DNA of 64,000 bases from Vibrio nigripulchritudo ATCC 27043 (GCF_000222685.1 NZ_AFWJ01000013.1:18959-82958); one strand, 5' to 3'; numbered from the stretch's first letter, positions 14,739-24,288 are shown. Notes: generated by a model from the letters alone, not told the origin. A program made the numbers and translations.

Positions 14739-15128
14739 ATGACGAAAGTTCTACATACAGATTCTGCCCCTGCTGCAATTGGTCCATACGTACAAGGTGT
14801 TGATTTAGGCAACATGGTACTGACATCAGGTCAAATCCCTGTAATTCCGGCAACGGGTGAAGTGCCAGAAGACATCGAATCTCAGGCGCGTCAGTCTCTT
14901 GAAAACGTAAAAGCAGTGGTTGAATCTTCAGGTCTGACTGTAGCTGACATCGTAAAACTGACTGTATTTGTTAAAGACCTAAACGACTTCGGTACAGTAA
15001 ACGAAGTGTACGGCAAATTCTTCGACGAACACGACGTAGCAAACTACCCTGCGCGTTCTTGTGTAGAAGTGGCTCGTCTGCCAAAAGACGTAAAAATTGA
15101 AATTGAAGCGATTGCCGTTCGTAAGTAA
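14739..15128 (+). CDS. ridA: RidA family 2-iminobutanoate/2-iminopropanoate deaminase, copy 2
   Basis: 129 residues, the standard RidA length. Motifs: SAPAAIGPYVQG, GQIPVIPATGE, VxLTVFVKDLNDF, NYPARSCVEVARLPKD; Arg106 corresponds to the catalytic carboxylate-binding Arg. It turns enamine/imine intermediates from PLP enzymes into keto acids and so prevents damage to other PLP enzymes. An upstream in-frame TTG (14715) has no SD; ATG 14739 is used. The context next to a D-serine dehydratase-like enzyme makes the link direct. A strong terminator follows. Confidence 0.93.
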   Translation: MTKVLHTDSAPAAIGPYVQGVDLGNMVLTSGQIPVIPATGEVPEDIESQARQSLENVKAVVESSGLTVADIVKLTVFVKDLNDFGTVNEVYGKFFDEHDVANYPARSCVEVARLPKDVKIEIEAIAVRK

Positions 15129-15148
15129 CGATTCGCTTTAGTTCCATT

Positions 15149-15178
15149 AAAAAACGAGTGCGATTGCACTCGTTTTTT
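15149..15178. terminator. Bidirectional terminator
   Basis: AAAAAACGAGTGC and GCACTCGTTTTTT around GATT. Ends ridA and faces the convergent M48 gene. Confidence 0.9.
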
Positions 15179-15207
15179 ATTTAGCCTGAGCTGGGGATAA
15201 GCGCTAG

Positions 15208-16203
15208 CTATGGCTCTCTCGCCTCTTCTATCCGCTCTTCCATATCTGGATGGGTGCTTAACCATTCGGGTATGTCTATCGCAGACTCGTGTAGACGCTC
15301 GAAAATCTTCGCCAGCGGCTCACTGCTGCCATGCAAAGTGATTAACGAAGCTTTGGCATATTCATCTGCTTCGCGCTCGGCTTCTCTGGAATGACCGCTC
15401 TGCATTAAAAACACACCAGCACCGACCATGGTGTCAATCATGCCGGAACTTTCCCCGGTCAGGAGTGCGACCGTGGCTGATACCAGACTGGAAGAAATCA
15501 GCCTTTTCATCACATGCTGATGATGGATATGCCCAAGTTCGTGAAGCAATATGGCGTCGACCTCTTCATCCGATTCGGCCAGTTCTACCATCTCATCCAG
15601 CATGATGATCACACCACCGCTCAGTGCAAACGCATTCGGAAAGTCACCAGACTTTCGAAACTCTAACTGCGGCTGAAATTTTGTCGGAGGTAAGCTTTGA
15701 ACCTGAGCGTAAAAACGTTCTCGGATTCGCGCTTGTTCATCTTCAGATAACTCCGAAGGCAGCAGCCATTCCTCATCAATCGACTTAAGCACATAGTCTG
15801 CCAGCGTTTCATGTGCTTCGTCGGGCACCCAATCCACCATTTGCTGGCTAAACCAGGGAATACCGTGGGTAAAGGTGCCAATCGTGAGCCCGATGATCAG
15901 CAAAGCACTCACCAGAATCGCCGTGAGATTGGTCTCTAGCTTGCCAAGTAGCCCTTTCTTTCCGTGTTTCGTGAGGTACGCATTCACCTCATCCGCTCGC
16001 TCTGGCACAAAAAGCCATCCAGATGGAAAGCGAATCTTAGGGGGAAGTTTACCCGGTGAGGGAGTGACCTCTATGTCGTGGATAGACGCACTCACGATCT
16101 GTCCATCCACATGAAGGTACATAAAATCTCGTTGCGATAAATCCAGCTCCGCGTCTGATTTCGCGGAGCTGAGAGGTGGATGAGCAATCCCCTTAATACG
16201 CAT
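15208..16203 (-). CDS. M48 family membrane-bound zinc metalloprotease
   Basis: 331 residues. N-terminal soluble region, one membrane helix (about 93-112), then the catalytic domain with HELGH (221-225) and the third zinc-ligand region REAEREADEYA (M48 glutamate). The motif GDFPNAFALSGG is also typical of M48. It cleaves membrane or periplasmic-side substrates, unknown here. Start ATG 16203 overlaps the stop of the DUF898 gene (TAATG), so the pair is translationally coupled, as commonly seen for YjgN/M48 pairs. Confidence 0.88.
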   Translation of the reverse strand: MRIKGIAHPPLSSAKSDAELDLSQRDFMYLHVDGQIVSASIHDIEVTPSPGKLPPKIRFPSGWLFVPERADEVNAYLTKHGKKGLLGKLETNLTAILVSALLIIGLTIGTFTHGIPWFSQQMVDWVPDEAHETLADYVLKSIDEEWLLPSELSEDEQARIRERFYAQVQSLPPTKFQPQLEFRKSGDFPNAFALSGGVIIMLDEMVELAESDEEVDAILLHELGHIHHQHVMKRLISSSLVSATVALLTGESSGMIDTMVGAGVFLMQSGHSREAEREADEYAKASLITLHGSSEPLAKIFERLHESAIDIPEWLSTHPDMEERIEEAREP

Positions 16204-17339
16204 TAGCCAATCCCGATATTGACATCAAATGCTTCGGAGATTTCATCAGAAATCGCTGACTTCATGTCTTGCTCTTCACCTTCAACCACAAGGTTTGACA
16301 GGTCACCAATGACATACGTGTTGTCTGCAAGGTATCGGCTGGTTCGAACCATCACCCATGGTCTTGCAATGCCCAGAGTTACCAGTTGAAGCAGGAAGTT
16401 GGTCACGATCAAACCGACGTAACTCCAAGTATCCAGAGTAGATTCGAATTTAAACTCATCGTTTTGGTTGTCCGCATCTTTTACGGATAGTTCAGCAAAG
16501 GTGTAATTGCGAATTTGTGCCGCTTTATAGGCATTTACTACCACACCACCAAAGAAGAGACCGATGTAGATAACAATGATTGAACCGAAGATATTTGCAT
16601 TGCCAAAGTCAAAGCCCGAGGTAAAGATGGTAGAACCCGCAACAACCGCAACCACAGCCCCAATAGCAATCATTACTACCGCGCCAAACAGCATGGCTTT
16701 AAGGTAGATCTTCATGTAGTCGCCCAAGGTGTATTCCGCTGAAAACTGGCGTTTGCCATAGCGATAACCGTTAGCAAAATAGTTCGATATACCGACAGTT
16801 ACCCAAACAAAAGCAAAAGGGACACTCAGTAGCAAGACCGCCGCGAGAGGAACAATGCCAAAGTGTATCGACATTGTGCCGAACATGAAGAGTGCAAACA
16901 CGACCAGACCTCTGCCAAACAGCGCGATATAAGCCTCTTTTAGTGTGCCCGTAAACGAGAAATGTACGTTGCGGTAACTGGTCATGGCAGCATCAAAACG
17001 AGCATTGCTCCACGCTAGCCAAGGCAATATGACCAGAAATGCGAGTATGAGTACCGATGAAACGATTGGGAAAAATTGGTTTGAGATACTCCAGGCTACA
17101 AGACACACCGCCGCAACAATACGTCCTTTTAAGATCTGCATGGGTTTGGCGTGATATTCAAAGCCATCATTATCTAACTTAGTGTTGCCATAAAAATACT
17201 GATTAGTACGCACTTTTGCCCAGGCGGAATAGATTCCGAGCGTAATCACCGACAAAAGTATATTTACAATCCAAATTCCAAAAAATTCAGAGCCTTCCCC
17301 TTCAAATTTGAAAGGGTTCTTTTTGTTTTTATCTTCCAT
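16203..17339 (-). CDS. DUF898 (YjgN family) integral membrane protein
   Basis: 378 residues made of two related halves, each beginning FxFEGxGSEFFGIWIVNILL- or FKFESTLDTWSYVGLIVTNF-like and each with ITLGIYSAWAKVRTNQYFY or VTLGIARPWVMVRTSRYLA-type motifs. At least six membrane helices. Inner-membrane protein of unknown function; coupled with the M48 protease, so protein quality control or processing at the membrane is the likely theme. Basic Lys-rich N-terminus (MEDKNKKNPFKF). Confidence 0.85.
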   Translation of the reverse strand: MEDKNKKNPFKFEGEGSEFFGIWIVNILLSVITLGIYSAWAKVRTNQYFYGNTKLDNDGFEYHAKPMQILKGRIVAAVCLVAWSISNQFFPIVSSVLILAFLVILPWLAWSNARFDAAMTSYRNVHFSFTGTLKEAYIALFGRGLVVFALFMFGTMSIHFGIVPLAAVLLLSVPFAFVWVTVGISNYFANGYRYGKRQFSAEYTLGDYMKIYLKAMLFGAVVMIAIGAVVAVVAGSTIFTSGFDFGNANIFGSIIVIYIGLFFGGVVVNAYKAAQIRNYTFAELSVKDADNQNDEFKFESTLDTWSYVGLIVTNFLLQLVTLGIARPWVMVRTSRYLADNTYVIGDLSNLVVEGEEQDMKSAISDEISEAFDVNIGIG

Positions 17340-17789
17340 AATTATCCATTCTGACGTGGCTGCTTTTCGATTGTGAAATGTGGGGCGAAAAGTCAGCGAT
17401 TTGTTTTGTAGCTAAGTGAAGAAACTTCACGTTTCCTTAAATTGATATACAAACACTTACATAAGTGCGTGACTAAAATACCAATATGACGCTTTTTCAG
17501 CCACTTACTTGATCACTAAATGCGAGTTAATTTCATGTTTGCGAACTAGATAGAAGTCTTTTAATTGGAAAAAGCAATCAAAAAACCGAAAACAATCTTC
17601 TATGACTATTTAAGGAAAGGACATTTCGTAGCGCTAAAGCCACTTGTTCTATCAGAAACTGATCATTAGAACGCGAGCTAAAGAAGAGTCGGATCACAGC
17701 TTTTAACTAACGTAATCATGCACCACTTGATCTAGTAATCATTGACCATTAAATTTAGTTGCTATTCGCAACTAAATTTAATCAGCCTT
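17340..17789. other. Intergenic region upstream of MarR-GNAT gene
   Basis: 450 bases, AT-rich, divergent between the DUF898 and MarR-GNAT genes. No small ORF with an SD was found. The palindrome at 17749-17781 is the only strong signal. Confidence 0.5.
17749..17781. promoter_or_regulatory. Perfect 14-base palindrome, likely MarR-type operator
   Basis: TTAAATTTAGTTGC, TATTC, GCAACTAAATTTAA. The arms are perfect, and the AGTTGC/GCAACT core resembles MarR-family sites. It ends eight bases before ATG 17790, so a bound dimer would block the promoter or ribosome entry: classic autoregulation. It lies inside the longer open frame from 17742, which argues for the later start. Confidence 0.7.
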
Positions 17790-18695
17790 ATGAATGTCTC
17801 TACTTTACGAACCCTCTCACGCGATCTTGTCCGTCAGCTCGGCATGTTAGACAAACAGTGCGGTGATGTTGAACTTTCTCCAGTGCAGGCACACTGCCTG
17901 ATTGAACTGGAACAATGCCCTCTTACGGTTAACCAAGTCGCACAAAAGCTTCATGTCGACAAATCCAATGCCAGCCGAACTCTGAAAAGTCTCGCGAGTA
18001 AAGAGTGTGTCGAAGTGTCGACCAATAAAGAAGATAAGCGCAGCATCCTTTATGCACTGACTCCCAAAGGGGAAAAGCAACTTGCTCAGTTGAACCACCA
18101 GCAAAACGCACGTTATCAGGCTGCACTGAATCAGCTATCGGCAGAAGAGAAATCGGTATTACATAAGGCTCTGGAAAGCTACACACGCGCTTTAGAAACA
18201 GCCGAAGCAAGCTCTGAACTGACACTTCGCCCTATACGAAAAAGCGACAATGCGGCGCTGGCAACCATTATTCGTCAGGTATCGGAAGAACATGGGCTGT
18301 CTTCCAACGAGGGTTTCAGTGTTGCCGACCCAACGCTTGAGTTTCTTTACGACACCTACTCTCAGCCTCGCTCTCAATACTGGGTGATTGAGAGTAATGG
18401 CAGAGTGATTGGTGGCGGAGGATACGCGCCACTGCAAGGTAAAGAAGAAGTGTGTGAGTTGCAGAAAATGTACTTTTTGCCAGAAGCAAGGGGAAAAGGT
18501 TTATCCAAGACCATCGCTAAAATGGCAATGGAACACGCCAGCCAGAACGGCTTCTCACAGTGCTATCTGGAAACCACGGCTTGCTTAAAAGCCGCTATTG
18601 CTTTGTATGAAAAACTCGGATTTGAACATCTGGATGCTCCGTGGGGTAATACAGGGCATGATGCCTGCGAAGTGGCTATGGCAAAGGCGATCTAA
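17790..18695 (+). CDS. MarR-type winged helix fused to GNAT acetyltransferase
   Basis: 301 residues. The N-terminal half is MarR-like (LSPVQAHCLIELEQCPLTVN, QKLHVDKSNASRTLKSL, wing with STNKEDKRSILYALTPKGE). The C-terminal half, from about 145, is a GNAT domain with LPEARGKGLSKTIAKMAMEH as the acetyl-CoA loop and ALYEKLGF near the end. This two-domain family occurs in many bacteria; a small ligand acetylated by the GNAT domain may control DNA binding. Acceptor unknown. The start at 17790 is chosen because the upstream frame spans the palindrome; the SD is weak, so expression may be low. Confidence 0.85.
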   Translation: MNVSTLRTLSRDLVRQLGMLDKQCGDVELSPVQAHCLIELEQCPLTVNQVAQKLHVDKSNASRTLKSLASKECVEVSTNKEDKRSILYALTPKGEKQLAQLNHQQNARYQAALNQLSAEEKSVLHKALESYTRALETAEASSELTLRPIRKSDNAALATIIRQVSEEHGLSSNEGFSVADPTLEFLYDTYSQPRSQYWVIESNGRVIGGGGYAPLQGKEEVCELQKMYFLPEARGKGLSKTIAKMAMEHASQNGFSQCYLETTACLKAAIALYEKLGFEHLDAPWGNTGHDACEVAMAKAI

Positions 18696-18738
18696 CACTT
18701 CAAATATGCCCAAGTATCCTCAAGAGGATACTTAGGTG

Positions 18739-19536
18739 CTAAACCGGAAAGTGGGTAACGCATAAGTCTTTGCTCAGACCAATTCGCATCTGTTGGCTTT
18801 GACCGTCTAGGGCTACGTCCAACTGGTATAAATCCTTGTCGCTTGGGAAAATCGGGTTGGCATAGCGTGGTGCTTCAACCTGAAACAGCGCTGTGGCGTG
18901 ATCCGCTCTTACATCAATTGGAATGTGGTAAGTCATTCCGTCAAACTTCACCGAGGCAGAAATCAGTCCCGCTGCAAATGTTTGATAATAAAGATCAACT
19001 TTGAATTCACAGCCGCCGCCGTGGTGCCAGATCTGCTCTGTTGTAATGTGATCGAGTCTCAGGTGGCGAATAAACTGAAGATAGGGAATCTCCCAGACAC
19101 CAATTCGTGAATCGGTTTCTACGACAGGTTCCTGATTCAACGCGCACACTTCCGGTTCTTCTTCCAACAGCCAGTCGTCGTCTTTCTCTAGGAACAAGAT
19201 CTCAAATCGGTTTCTGCCTGGCTGCAAATAAGGTCGAATGTCTTTCTTGTATCGGTTTTGTGAACCATCACAATCAAATACGGCAACGCCGTTCACTCTC
19301 ACTTCTGCGTAGTAATCCACCCCTGCCATCACTAAATCTACCGCAGGAAAAGCCAGCATCGCATCATCAACGTCGATGTCGTGCATTAAATGCCATTCTT
19401 GCTGGCGAATAGATTCTTCAGACAATGATTCTGGCAACACCTGACTAAGCGGCGCGGGGAAAGTAATGTCATCCTGCGGGATGGAAAGGTCGGTCAGTGG
19501 AGAAACCTGCCAAAGACCTGCGAGTGAAAGTTGCAT
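18739..19536 (-). CDS. Stand-alone GH2-type sugar-binding (beta-sandwich) protein
   Basis: About 265 residues. It resembles the N-terminal jelly-roll domain of family 2 beta-mannosidases/galactosidases: LAGLWQVSP, a WHLMHDIDVDD strand, VDLVMAGVDYYAEVRVNGV and IRPYLQPGRNRFEILFLE. No catalytic TIM barrel follows, so it should not be an active glycosidase. No signal peptide. Start is uncertain: ATG 19587, 19569 and 19536 all lack a good SD; 19536 matches the domain boundary. Probably carbohydrate binding; role unknown. Confidence 0.7.
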   Translation of the reverse strand: MQLSLAGLWQVSPLTDLSIPQDDITFPAPLSQVLPESLSEESIRQQEWHLMHDIDVDDAMLAFPAVDLVMAGVDYYAEVRVNGVAVFDCDGSQNRYKKDIRPYLQPGRNRFEILFLEKDDDWLLEEEPEVCALNQEPVVETDSRIGVWEIPYLQFIRHLRLDHITTEQIWHHGGGCEFKVDLYYQTFAAGLISASVKFDGMTYHIPIDVRADHATALFQVEAPRYANPIFPSDKDLYQLDVALDGQSQQMRIGLSKDLCVTHFPV

Positions 19537-19664
19537 GGATAAATTGAGCCAGATCAAGTTTGGGGGCATTATAATGAAAGAAGACACATAATTTCTAATG
19601 AAATTTCAATAGTCTGACCAGCACGCGATTTTTGTACATGAAAAGTCCCCGGTCACAATTCATA

Positions 19665-19690
19665 AAAAACGCCGGCATAAGCCAGCGTTT
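19665..19690 (-). terminator. Terminator of rraB
   Basis: AAACGC, C, GGC, ATAA, GCC, A, GCGTTT: a stem with one mismatch and T-run on the minus strand, just after the rraB stop. Confidence 0.75.
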
Positions 19691-19710
19691 AAAATTGGGT
19701 GAATTCAACG

Positions 19711-20121
19711 TTATTCTTCGTCGTCTTCAATGTCGTAGGCGGCATCTTCACCTTCGTAATACGTGCCCCATCCGTCGTAGATGATGTCGTATTTCTCAGC
19801 AAGGTTTACCAGCTTTTCTACCTGCTCATCAATGGCTTCTGCGTTTAGCGCTGACTCCATAGTGGCGTCACAACAAAGCAGCTTGTTGCCGTCTTCGTCT
19901 TCCGTTTCTTCAGCTTCAAGCACTTCAAAGCCCATTTTAAAGGCTTCAACAACGGCTTTTTCCAGCTTGTCGAAATCTTCCGCAAACAGGTGATGTTCAA
20001 TGTCATAAAGAGCATCGGGCTCACTGCCGTCTTCAAGTAACGCATTGATGATTTCACGAGTTTCTTCTTTCTGAATCTCAAGTAACTCTTCTACCGATAG
20101 GTATTCATCTTGTTGAGACAT
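19711..20121 (-). CDS. rraB: Ribonuclease E inhibitor RraB
   Basis: 136 residues, strongly acidic with a Glu/Asp tail (YDIEDDEE). Matches RraB throughout ([49 protein letters not shown]). It binds the C-terminal scaffold of RNase E and changes degradosome activity. Monocistronic, with its own terminator. Confidence 0.92.
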   Translation of the reverse strand: MSQQDEYLSVEELLEIQKEETREIINALLEDGSEPDALYDIEHHLFAEDFDKLEKAVVEAFKMGFEVLEAEETEDEDGNKLLCCDATMESALNAEAIDEQVEKLVNLAEKYDIIYDGWGTYYEGEDAAYDIEDDEE

Positions 20122-20740
20122 TCGCTTGCTCCGCTCTCAAAGTTATAAAACGCGTGAAATATGGCATGGATCGTAAAAAATTACCACCGACAAACCCATT
20201 TCCCGTGCATTTTTTCTGCACTTCAAAATTGACCCTAAGTCACATAAACAAAATATTAACAATTGGGTAATGAAATTTTGAAACAGAACAAAGTCAGGTG
20301 AAGGTTAAAACGTCAATTTCTGGTTATTCCGCCAAATTATGATGCAAATGTGCATAGAGCAGAATGGCGTCAAAATGAATAAAACAAACGCTTTTTATGA
20401 CATATTGCTCGAATCATGCATCTTCATTCACACCAGCTCATACATTCTCATTCGCCTGAGTGAGAGCACGATGAATATTCAGGCATCTGTTCGAATGTAA
20501 CAACACACCGTTAAACGAAAGTAAAATTTATCAAATTAAAGTTTTAAAGGCATATATTCCGAAAAAACGCGGTTATCTTCGACATTATCACTATATTACC
20601 GACTTGCATCTTGCTCTCATCCTTGCCATAAATGTGAGTCCGACCTCATTTTAATGCAGGTCATCCTCTGGCTACCTTCCTGTACTGGAAGACAAATTAA
20701 GCCCGAGGATCAGTTATGGATATATAAGAAAGGACACCCA
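20122..20740. other. Long control region before arcA
   Basis: 619 bases between divergent rraB and arcA. The frame of arcA extends up to 20654 but has no SD there. TGAATATTCA (near 20472) and several TGAAT/ATTCA halves are present and could be ArgR contacts, but no full pair of ARG boxes was clear. No small gene supported. Confidence 0.4.
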
Positions 20741-21961
20741 ATGAGTAAGCTGTATGTCGGCTCTGAAGTCGGTCAATTGCGCAGAGTGTTGTTAAATCGT
20801 CCCGAGCGCGCACTCACCCACCTTACCCCTTCTAATTGCCAGGAACTGTTGTTTGATGACGTTCTAGCTGTAGAAGCCGCTGGGGAAGAACACGATACGT
20901 TCGCCCAGACTCTGCGAGATCAAGGTGTAGAAGTTCTGTTGCTGCACGATCTTCTGGTCGAGACACTTGCCGTACCTGAAGCGAGAACATGGCTGCTGAA
21001 TACTCAGATTTCTGACTTTAGATACGGTCCTACTTTTGCTCGTGAGCTGCGTAGCTACCTGAGTGAAATGGATGACGAACATCTCGCAACCGTATTGCTG
21101 GGTGGTTTAGCCTATTCAGAGTTGCCCATCGCTTCTTCTTCCATGCTGCCTAAAATGCATCAGCCACTGGATTTTGTGATTGAGCCTTTGCCTAACCATC
21201 TGTTTACCCGTGATACCTCTTGCTGGGTATACGGCGGTGTGTCACTGAACCCTATGATGATGCCTGCGCGCCAACGTGAGACCAACCATCTGCGCGCAAT
21301 CTATCGTTGGCACCCAGTATTTGCCGGGCAGGATTTTATTAAGTACTTCGGTAACGAAGATCTGCACTACGACAATGCAAATATTGAAGGTGGCGACGTA
21401 CTGGTTATTGGTAAAGGCGCGGTTCTGATTGGTATGTCCGAACGTACCACTCCTCAAGGGGTAGAAAACCTGGCGGCTGGCTTGTTTGAAACTGGTCAGG
21501 CAACGGAAGTGATCGCTATTAATCTGCCGAAACATCGCTCCTGCATGCACTTAGATACGGTGATGACGCATATGGATGTCGACACGTTCTCCGTTTACCC
21601 GGAAATCATGCGAAACGATCTGGAAACCTGGCGTCTTACCCCTAATGGCGGCAAAGCCATGAACGTTGAGCAAGTTCCTAACTATATCCACGCCGTAGAG
21701 CAGGCGCTTGGTCTGGATCAGTTAAAAATCATCACTACAGGTGGTGACAACTACGAAGCGGAACGTGAACAGTGGAACGATGCCAATAACGTTCTTACGG
21801 TGAAACCGGGTGTGGTTGTGGCATATGAGCGCAACGTTTACACCAACGAAAAATACGATAAAGCTGGCATTGAAGTTTTAACCATACCTGGCAATGAACT
21901 GGGTCGTGGTCGTGGTGGCGCTCGTTGCATGAGCTGCCCAATCGAAAGAGATGGAATCTGA
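20741..21961 (+). CDS. arcA: Arginine deiminase
   Basis: 406 residues. Converts arginine to citrulline and ammonia, the first step of the ADI pathway, giving ATP and acid tolerance. Motifs: [13 protein letters not shown] near the start, [29 protein letters not shown] and catalytic Cys396 in [14 protein letters not shown] stands six bases before ATG 20741, so the 29 extra codons upstream are rejected. The downstream argF could act with it, but a terminator separates them and no carbamate kinase or arginine/ornithine antiporter is present. Confidence 0.95.
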   Translation: MSKLYVGSEVGQLRRVLLNRPERALTHLTPSNCQELLFDDVLAVEAAGEEHDTFAQTLRDQGVEVLLLHDLLVETLAVPEARTWLLNTQISDFRYGPTFARELRSYLSEMDDEHLATVLLGGLAYSELPIASSSMLPKMHQPLDFVIEPLPNHLFTRDTSCWVYGGVSLNPMMMPARQRETNHLRAIYRWHPVFAGQDFIKYFGNEDLHYDNANIEGGDVLVIGKGAVLIGMSERTTPQGVENLAAGLFETGQATEVIAINLPKHRSCMHLDTVMTHMDVDTFSVYPEIMRNDLETWRLTPNGGKAMNVEQVPNYIHAVEQALGLDQLKIITTGGDNYEAEREQWNDANNVLTVKPGVVVAYERNVYTNEKYDKAGIEVLTIPGNELGRGRGGARCMSCPIERDGI

Positions 21962-22007
21962 TATACCCGCTCTCCTTAGCCTGACTAATAATTGGGCTGC
22001 TAAACTG

Positions 22008-22041
22008 AAAAGGTTGATGCTATGTGCATCAACCTTTTTTT
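22008..22041 (+). terminator. Rho-independent terminator of arcA
   Basis: AAAAGGTTGATGC and GCATCAACCTTTT with a T-run; separates arcA from argF. Confidence 0.9.
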
Positions 22042-22046
22042 GATTA

Positions 22047-22088
22047 CACAAAAATAATCATTCACAAAAAGTGAATTTATATGTATAA
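22047..22088 (+). promoter_or_regulatory. Candidate pair of ARG boxes before argF
   Basis: Two 18-base stretches spaced by three bases: one ending TCATTCACA and one beginning AGTGAATTTATA. They give the TGAAT/ATTCA halves of ArgR sites and form the palindrome ATTCAC-AAAAA-GTGAAT (22060-22076). Spacing and position (about 40 bases before ATG 22127) fit repression by ArgR. The match is partial. Confidence 0.45.
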
Positions 22089-22126
22089 GTAGATTTTAAC
22101 GCACCGGCAATACCCAAGGAAGATTT

Positions 22127-23128
22127 ATGGCTTTCAATTTACGTAATCGCAATTTCCTTAAGCTGCTTGACTATACGCCTAAAGAAATTGAGTTTCTGAT
22201 TCAGCTGTCGCAGCAACTTAAAGCTGCCAAATACTCAGGCACAGAGCAGAAGAAACTGGTCGGCAAGAATATCGCATTAATATTCGAAAAAGCGTCTACC
22301 CGTACCCGATGCGCATTTGAAGTCGCGGCGTTCGATCAGGGAGCCCAGGTTTCTTACATTGGTCCATCTGGCTCTCAGATTGGACACAAAGAATCGATGA
22401 AAGATACCGCGCGTGTTCTTGGCAGAATGTACGATGGCATTCAGTACCGGGGGTTTGGTCAGGACATTGCTGAAGAACTGGGAGCGCACGCAGGTGTACC
22501 TGTCTGGAATGGGTTAACCGATGAGTTTCACCCTACTCAGATTCTGGCAGACTTCCTGACCATGCTGGAACACAGCAAAGGTAAGCAGCTTCACGAAATC
22601 CAATTTGCCTACCTAGGTGATGCCCGTTACAACATGGGTAATTCACTACTGGTTGGTGCGGCTAAAATGGGGATGCACTTTACGGTAGTAGCTCCGAAAG
22701 CTTACTGGCCAGATGCAGAATTGATTGACGAATGCCAAACCATCGCTCAGTCCACGGGTGCTCAACTTCACTTTACAGAAAGCGTAACAGAAGGCGTAAA
22801 AGGTGCCGATTTCCTCTACACAGATGTTTGGGTATCGATGGGTGAAGCACCGGAAGCCTGGGACGAGCGTGTCGCTCAGATGACCCCATACCAGGTAAAT
22901 ACCGAAGTTATGCAGGCAACGGGTAACCCTAATGCCAAGTTCATGCACTGTTTGCCAGCCTTCCACAACGATGAAACTGTGATTGGTAAAGAGATCGCGG
23001 AGAAGTACGGATTACAAGGCTTAGAGGTAACGGAAGAGGTGTTTGAATCTGAGCAGTCGATTGTCTTTGATCAGGCAGAAAACCGAATGCACACCATCAA
23101 AGCGGTGATGGTAGCGACTCTCGGATAA
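22127..23128 (+). CDS. argF: Ornithine carbamoyltransferase
   Basis: 333 residues. Makes citrulline from ornithine and carbamoyl phosphate in arginine biosynthesis, or the reverse in arginine catabolism. STRTR carbamoyl-phosphate loop at 57-61, [11 protein letters not shown] and the HCLP motif ([10 protein letters not shown]). AAGGA-like SD before ATG 22127. Neighbouring arcA could make it a catabolic OTC (arcB-like), but the ARG-box-like sites and pyrBI context fit the anabolic gene. Confidence 0.93.
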   Translation: MAFNLRNRNFLKLLDYTPKEIEFLIQLSQQLKAAKYSGTEQKKLVGKNIALIFEKASTRTRCAFEVAAFDQGAQVSYIGPSGSQIGHKESMKDTARVLGRMYDGIQYRGFGQDIAEELGAHAGVPVWNGLTDEFHPTQILADFLTMLEHSKGKQLHEIQFAYLGDARYNMGNSLLVGAAKMGMHFTVVAPKAYWPDAELIDECQTIAQSTGAQLHFTESVTEGVKGADFLYTDVWVSMGEAPEAWDERVAQMTPYQVNTEVMQATGNPNAKFMHCLPAFHNDETVIGKEIAEKYGLQGLEVTEEVFESEQSIVFDQAENRMHTIKAVMVATLG

Positions 23129-23145
23129 AAACCTGATGTAATCGC

Positions 23146-23173
23146 TTGCGATCACGTTCCTTAGGCGTATAAT
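23146..23173 (+). promoter_or_regulatory. Promoter of pyrL-pyrB-pyrI
   Basis: TTGCGA (23146-23151), 16-base spacer, TATAAT (23168-23173). The leader peptide starts 28 bases after the -10 box. Confidence 0.75.
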
Positions 23174-23201
23174 TCTCCGCAATTTGTCTGAGGAACGATT
23201 A

Positions 23202-23291
23202 ATGAAACCAACACTCATCTCTGCTCTAGCGATGATTAAGAAGCATCAAGGCTTCCCTGTTTTGTTTTATTGTTCCCGTAGTAATTTTTAA
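23202..23291 (+). CDS. pyrL: pyrBI operon leader peptide
   Basis: 29 residues ([20 protein letters not shown], ending FYCSRSNF), translated after a GAGGAACG-type SD. The codons for the [12 protein letters not shown] part run through a T-rich stretch where RNA polymerase pauses when UTP is low, and the stop codon lies at the base of the attenuator. This is the UTP-sensing arrangement known for enterobacterial pyrBI: a tightly following ribosome stops terminator formation. Confidence 0.85.
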   Translation: MKPTLISALAMIKKHQGFPVLFYCSRSNF

Positions 23292-23318
23292 AGCCTCCCT
23301 ATTTAGGGGGGCTTTTTT
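23290..23318 (+). terminator. UTP-responsive attenuator of pyrBI
   Basis: AAAGCCTCCC, TATTTA, GGGGGGCTTT followed by T's. It overlaps the pyrL stop codon, 27 bases before pyrB. Confidence 0.88.
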
Positions 23319-23344
23319 ATGGCATCACCATAGGGAAGAAGATC

Positions 23345-24274
23345 ATGGCGAACTCACTCTATCAAAAGCACATCATCTCCATTTCAGAGCTGTCGCGCGA
23401 TGAATTGGAACTGATCGTGAAAACCGCGGTTCAGTTAAAGAAAGAGCCACAACCAGAGCTCATCAAAAACAAAGTCATCGCAAGCTGTTTCTTTGAACCT
23501 TCCACTCGTACGCGTCTGTCATTCGAAACAGCGGTACAGCGCATTGGTGGAGACGTGATTGGTTTCGACAACGACGGCAACACTTCGCTGGCTAAAAAAG
23601 GCGAAACGCTGGCCGATTCTGTTCAGGTTATCTCTTCTTACGTGGACGCTTTTGTTATGCGTCATCCACAAGAAGGTGCCGCGCGTCTGGCGTCTGAGTT
23701 TTCCAATAACGTGCCTGTGATTAACGCTGGCGACGGTGCGAACCAGCACCCTACACAGACTTTGCTGGATCTGTTCAGCATTTATGAAACACAGGGTCGC
23801 TTAGACAACCTGAATGTCGCGTTTGTAGGCGACCTGAAATACGGACGCACGGTTCACTCACTGACTCAGGCTCTGGCAAAATTCGATAACAACCGTTTCT
23901 TCTTCATTGCCCCAGAAGCACTGGCGATGCCGGATTACATCTGTGAAGAACTGGACGACGCAAACATTCAATACAGCCTGCACACCGAAATGGAAAGCGT
24001 GGTTCCGGAACTGGACATCCTGTATATGACGCGCGTGCAGAAAGAGCGCTTCGACGAGTCTGAATATGCTCACATCAAGTCCGCTTACGTTTTAACTGCC
24101 GCGACCCTGACTGAAGCGAAAGACAACCTGAAAGTACTTCACCCGTTGCCACGCGTGGATGAAATCACCGTCGATGTTGATAAAACGCCGTACGCATACT
24201 TCTTCCAGCAAGCAGAAAACGGCGTATATGCCCGTGAAGCGCTTCTGGCACTTGTTCTTAACGAAACTCTGTAA
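23345..24274 (+). CDS. pyrB: Aspartate carbamoyltransferase catalytic subunit
   Basis: 309 residues. Joins carbamoyl phosphate and aspartate, the first committed pyrimidine step. [40 protein letters not shown] and HPLPRVDEI are all present. Forms the dodecameric holoenzyme with PyrI, encoded 14 bases downstream. Expression governed by the pyrL attenuator. Confidence 0.96.
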   Translation: MANSLYQKHIISISELSRDELELIVKTAVQLKKEPQPELIKNKVIASCFFEPSTRTRLSFETAVQRIGGDVIGFDNDGNTSLAKKGETLADSVQVISSYVDAFVMRHPQEGAARLASEFSNNVPVINAGDGANQHPTQTLLDLFSIYETQGRLDNLNVAFVGDLKYGRTVHSLTQALAKFDNNRFFFIAPEALAMPDYICEELDDANIQYSLHTEMESVVPELDILYMTRVQKERFDESEYAHIKSAYVLTAATLTEAKDNLKVLHPLPRVDEITVDVDKTPYAYFFQQAENGVYAREALLALVLNETL

Positions 24275-24288
24275 CAGGGAGAATCATC

